Positions 61,560 to 64,000 of a stretch of DNA of 64,000 nt are shown here, piece by piece (position 1 is the first letter of the stretch; the number at the start of each line of letters is the position of its first letter). Origin of the DNA: an uncultured Bacteroidia bacterium (lineage in GTDB: Bacteria > Bacteroidota > Bacteroidia > Bacteroidales > UBA932); NCBI GenBank assembly GCA_902789395.1, contig CADANY010000005.1, forward strand, positions 1 to 64,000. The letters run 5' to 3'. The notes under the pieces are model-generated. The model was not told the DNA's origin. It searched no databases and saw only the letters and a list, made by a program, of their open reading frames with translations. A program made the position numbers and the translations under genes.

Positions 61560-63451
61560 TTCCAAATAATTTCAAAAAGCCGGGTATCCGGCGATGCACA
61601 TTCGATCTTGAAGGTTTTCGCCCGTTTGGCAACGACTTCTCCGGAGAGCAGGTCGACGACCCTGGCTGCCTTGGCCGGAAGGCTGACCGTCCGGGGACCT
61701 CCCTCCTTGCAATGGATGGAGACGAGGCGCGAATTCGCGAAAACGGGGATGCCCGGGTCGACATAGAAATGGACCCCGGCCTTGCCGCAGAGATCCCGGA
61801 GGACATCTGTTGTAAACGCCTCAACCTCGTAAGCGTACGCCGCGTTCCATCCCTCCATCTGCGTCACTGTTACCGGATCGCCCTTCTTCCCGAACGGAAC
61901 GCCGGCCCAGGCCTTGACCCGAGAGGGATCGAGGGTCTTTCCGTCGATGATTCCGGGGGCGTAGGCAAAGAGGACCGTCCGCCCGTCCGTACAGACCTTT
62001 TCCCGGAGGAACGCCGCCCTGGCCCCGTCAATCAGGAACTGTTGCGGCATCAGGATGACCTTGTACTGCGAGAGGTCCATCTTCTCAAGGTCTGAGAAAG
62101 AGCAGCAGTCGTACGGGGCGCCGATCAGGGACAGCTGATTCCGGAACGCCTCGGCACCGGCCCGGGAGAATGGATCGCCCTCCCGGACATAGTAAAGGCT
62201 CTTCGGATCGGCCACATAAAGAATTTCTGCGACCGAAGGGGAAAGGTCCTCCCGGAAACGCTCCTGGATTTTTTCCATCTCCCCGATCCGCTCGCGGAGC
62301 TTCGGATTGGCATAGAAACCGCCCCACATGTCGAACCACCAGTAGTCCAAATGATTGATCAGGGCGAAACACGACTCCCGGGTATTCCCTGCGATGTCGT
62401 CTTCCACGGTCTTCCAGCCCACCTGCCGGGTCCAGTAATCATGCGGGGTGAAATCAATCTCATGCATGAAGCGCTTTCCGTTGAGCATCGCGGTCATGAA
62501 CATGGCCTGGGAGCCGCTGCCGCCGCCGATCCCCCGGTTGGAATAGGAGCCAGGGGCGATGAAGAAACTGATATCAGGGCTGGCATAGACCCGCTCATAC
62601 TCGAGGTGTCCCCATGAAACGGGACGGGTAGGCTGTATGAAATAATAGCCGAAGAAGACCCCGATCTGCTTCTCTTTCGGAAGCATGGCACGGGCCTCAC
62701 GGGCGTATGTCAGGATCGCGTCGGCGATCAGACCGTTGTGGAAACGCCAGTAGTTGACCTGTGCCCGGTCTTCTACAGGATCATACAGATGCTCCTCGAA
62801 AGAAGCATGGTTCAGTTTAGAAATGGCTGGCGGATCCGGCCCGTCATCGATTCCCTGCTCCTCACACCACTTTTTCCAGGCGGCGGACTTGGCGCGGGTC
62901 GGATGGCCCCGGACACCGTCATACCATTCGGACGTTCCCCCGCCGGAGAGTACATACCCGATGATCCTGTCTCCGTAGTGCGCCTCGGCATAGGTAATGA
63001 AATCCTTCATCCACCGGAGCGTAATCCTGATCCAATTCGGATTGGCTGCCGCGGAAGCGGGATCCGTATACGAATCGGGCTGGATCCGGCGGGTCAGCCA
63101 GTAAGGCGTATTGAGGTCGATCATGCAGATGAAATTCCCGTCCGGGTTGGCCGTAACCATCTCGTCCATCTGCTCGTCGAAGTGCTCAAATTCATACTTC
63201 CCTTCCCCAACCCAGATCGGCGGGTACTGGCAATAATACTCGCTGCGGCTGTTGATGGTATTGGCAGCGAAAAAGCACCGGGTCTTCACTCCGAGCTCTT
63301 GGGCAAAGATCTTCGCCGTTTCCGGTTCCCGTGTAAACGACCGGTAGCAGCCGAGGGCGGGCGGAAGAGACGGCTGGGCGTGGACCGCCGACGAAAACAG
63401 CAGGGCTCCGAAAAGAAGGGTGTGTTTTATAAAACGCTTACAATCAACCAT
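61556..63451 (-). CDS. GH42-like secreted glycosidase (copy B)
   Basis: Signal peptide MVDCKRFIKHTLLFGALLFS. It aligns with copy A throughout (631 vs 635 aa): candidate acid/base in LSGGGTSEWYD, nucleophile in FMHEIDFTPHDYW, shared WFDMWGGFY and an almost identical C-terminus ending PDTRLFEIIWK. Both copies end with the same stop junction overlapping an MRK-starting lipoprotein gene. Copy B is followed by DUF6259 copy C and copy A by the phosphoesterase, so the two blocks diverged in partner genes. Confidence 0.8.
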   Translation of the reverse strand: MVDCKRFIKHTLLFGALLFSSAVHAQPSLPPALGCYRSFTREPETAKIFAQELGVKTRCFFAANTINSRSEYYCQYPPIWVGEGKYEFEHFDEQMDEMVTANPDGNFICMIDLNTPYWLTRRIQPDSYTDPASAAANPNWIRITLRWMKDFITYAEAHYGDRIIGYVLSGGGTSEWYDGVRGHPTRAKSAAWKKWCEEQGIDDGPDPPAISKLNHASFEEHLYDPVEDRAQVNYWRFHNGLIADAILTYAREARAMLPKEKQIGVFFGYYFIQPTRPVSWGHLEYERVYASPDISFFIAPGSYSNRGIGGGSGSQAMFMTAMLNGKRFMHEIDFTPHDYWTRQVGWKTVEDDIAGNTRESCFALINHLDYWWFDMWGGFYANPKLRERIGEMEKIQERFREDLSPSVAEILYVADPKSLYYVREGDPFSRAGAEAFRNQLSLIGAPYDCCSFSDLEKMDLSQYKVILMPQQFLIDGARAAFLREKVCTDGRTVLFAYAPGIIDGKTLDPSRVKAWAGVPFGKKGDPVTVTQMEGWNAAYAYEVEAFTTDVLRDLCGKAGVHFYVDPGIPVFANSRLVSIHCKEGGPRTVSLPAKAARVVDLLSGEVVAKRAKTFKIECASPDTRLFEIIWK

Positions 63452-63489
63452 TTCCGCAATTCTTCCTCCCCCAAATTACGGGGGAGGAA
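63452..63489 (-). promoter_or_regulatory. Leader hairpin before GH42-like copy B (leader 3)
   Basis: A perfect 10-bp stem (63463-63472 with 63480-63489; 7-nt loop) has a GGGGGAGGAA 3' arm on the minus strand, followed by GAATTGCGGAA and the ATG. No T-tract follows on either strand, which argues against a terminator. Confidence 0.6.
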
Positions 63490-63516
63490 TCTAATAATCA
63501 TTTCAGTTTCAAAAAA

Positions 63517-64000
63517 TTACCGATCACGCTCAAAGACCAGCAGCCGCAGGGTTTGGGCGGGCAGGGCGCCTTCGGCCGGTGTTCCCTCCGGAGCGTCCGT
63601 TTCGATGAGCTTCCATCCCTTGTCCGGTGTCACGGTGAAATCGACCGGTTGATCGTCAGAGATGTTCCAGACGACGACGCCCATCTTCTTGCCGTTGATA
63701 AAAGAACGGGCAATTACGTTCGGTGAGGCGGAGGCAAGGGTAAAGCCGTCGTCCGAGGAGAAGTTCCCGTCGTAGAGGATGTCCGCATGCTTTTTCCGGA
63801 AGGAAAGAACCGCATGGCTGTAGGCGGCAACCTCCTTGGGATCCTGTTCTTCGAGGGTCGAATACAGCGGTTTACGGCCTTTGACATCGTCATATTCCGA
63901 CCAGGCCGGAATCCGGTCGTCCGTCAGGTACAGTTTGTCGGGATAATAACGGGTCTCAATCTCATGCTTATACCCGAAAACCGTACTGAAATTCAATGAA
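63517..64000 (-). CDS. DUF6259-type putative glycosidase (copy E), truncated by the window edge
   Basis: Only the C-terminal 160 residues are in the window; the frame stays open to base 64000 and the apparent start at 63996 is an internal Leu codon. It matches copies at 51998 and 59469: TVFGYKHEIETRYYPDK, FSSDDGFTLASASPNVIARS, GVVVWNISDDQ and GALPAQTLRLLVFE. It is closest by eye to the 51998-54118 copy. GH42-like copy B begins 65 nt downstream. Confidence 0.85.
   Translation of the reverse strand, partial: SLNFSTVFGYKHEIETRYYPDKLYLTDDRIPAWSEYDDVKGRKPLYSTLEEQDPKEVAAYSHAVLSFRKKHADILYDGNFSSDDGFTLASASPNVIARSFINGKKMGVVVWNISDDQPVDFTVTPDKGWKLIETDAPEGTPAEGALPAQTLRLLVFERDR

Noticed and set aside
63463..63489. 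The perfect 10-bp hairpin as a rho-independent terminator
   Set aside because: No T-tract follows on either strand and the structure recurs just before start codons, fitting a leader element better.
1..64000. tRNA, rRNA, CRISPR, insertion sequence or prophage
   Set aside because: Intergenic gaps are under 160 bases apart from none of note, no cloverleaf or spaced direct repeats were seen, and no transposase, integrase or phage gene is present.

Overview
The window looks like a chromosomal segment of a member of the Bacteroidales (phylum Bacteroidota). The reasons are Bacteroidota-type -7 boxes (TAnnTTTG, sometimes with a -33 TTTG) in most divergent intergenic gaps, almost no Shine-Dalgarno sequences, and order-typical genes: a DUF3078 outer-membrane protein, WbqC, rimP-nusA-infB, lpxD/lpxC/lpxA, the short eukaryote-like ProS, and many SPI/SPII-exported glycosidases. 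The sequence is visibly GC-rich for the order, which would fit an uncultivated gut or rumen lineage; the genus cannot be fixed from this window. No rRNA, tRNA, CRISPR array, transposase or phage gene was seen, and no gene-free stretch exceeds 300 bases.

Region 1 (about 1-33 kb) is core genome packed as alternating divergent and convergent operons. It holds rimP-nusA-infB with a secreted GH27 enzyme appended, the lipid A genes lpxD, lpxC and lpxA with a WbqC gene, tmk with a DoxX/MauE-like membrane protein, folP, a CPBP protease with a nucleotidyltransferase, and ftsB/divIC. It also holds a predicted MurNAc salvage pair (an AmgK-like kinase fused to a RapZ C-terminal domain, plus a MurU-like uridylyltransferase), a GNAT-like protein, mazG, a CoA-transferase, a GH2 enzyme, cstA, a HerA-like ATPase, a FadL-like porin, an odd W/Y/G-rich lipoprotein, proS, a DUF3078 protein and tilS. 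Tail-to-tail neighbours often overlap. A 121-bp foldback element with perfect 31-bp arms sits at 26.1 kb.

Region 2 (about 33-41.3 kb) is a tightly coupled seven-gene minus-strand operon of redox-type sugar enzymes: a Tat-type Gfo/Idh oxidoreductase, a double DUF1080 protein, a small membrane protein, an ApbE-like flavinyltransferase, a second exported Gfo/Idh protein, a mutarotase-like protein and a HAD phosphatase. A GH109-type NAD-dependent glycosidase lies divergently beside it. I infer an oxidation/elimination (3-keto-glycoside) route of deglycosylation.

Region 3 (about 41.3-64 kb, continuing beyond the right edge) is a minus-strand glycan-degradation locus. It has four or more paralogues of a large DUF6259-type putative glycosidase, two GH42-like proteins, GH27, GH28, DUF4838 and DUF5696-like proteins and a calcineurin-type phosphoesterase. 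It ends in lutA-lutB-lutC, which oxidise lactate. Most junctions are ATGA or TAATG overlaps. The three sub-operon head genes visible here share a GA-rich leader hairpin 11-16 nt before the start codon and nearly the same first codons, although they encode different families. No SusC/SusD pair or regulator is present. My reading is a pectin-like or deoxysugar-containing glycan locus whose end product is lactate, with Region 2 acting on related oligosaccharides. This is inference, not demonstrated.
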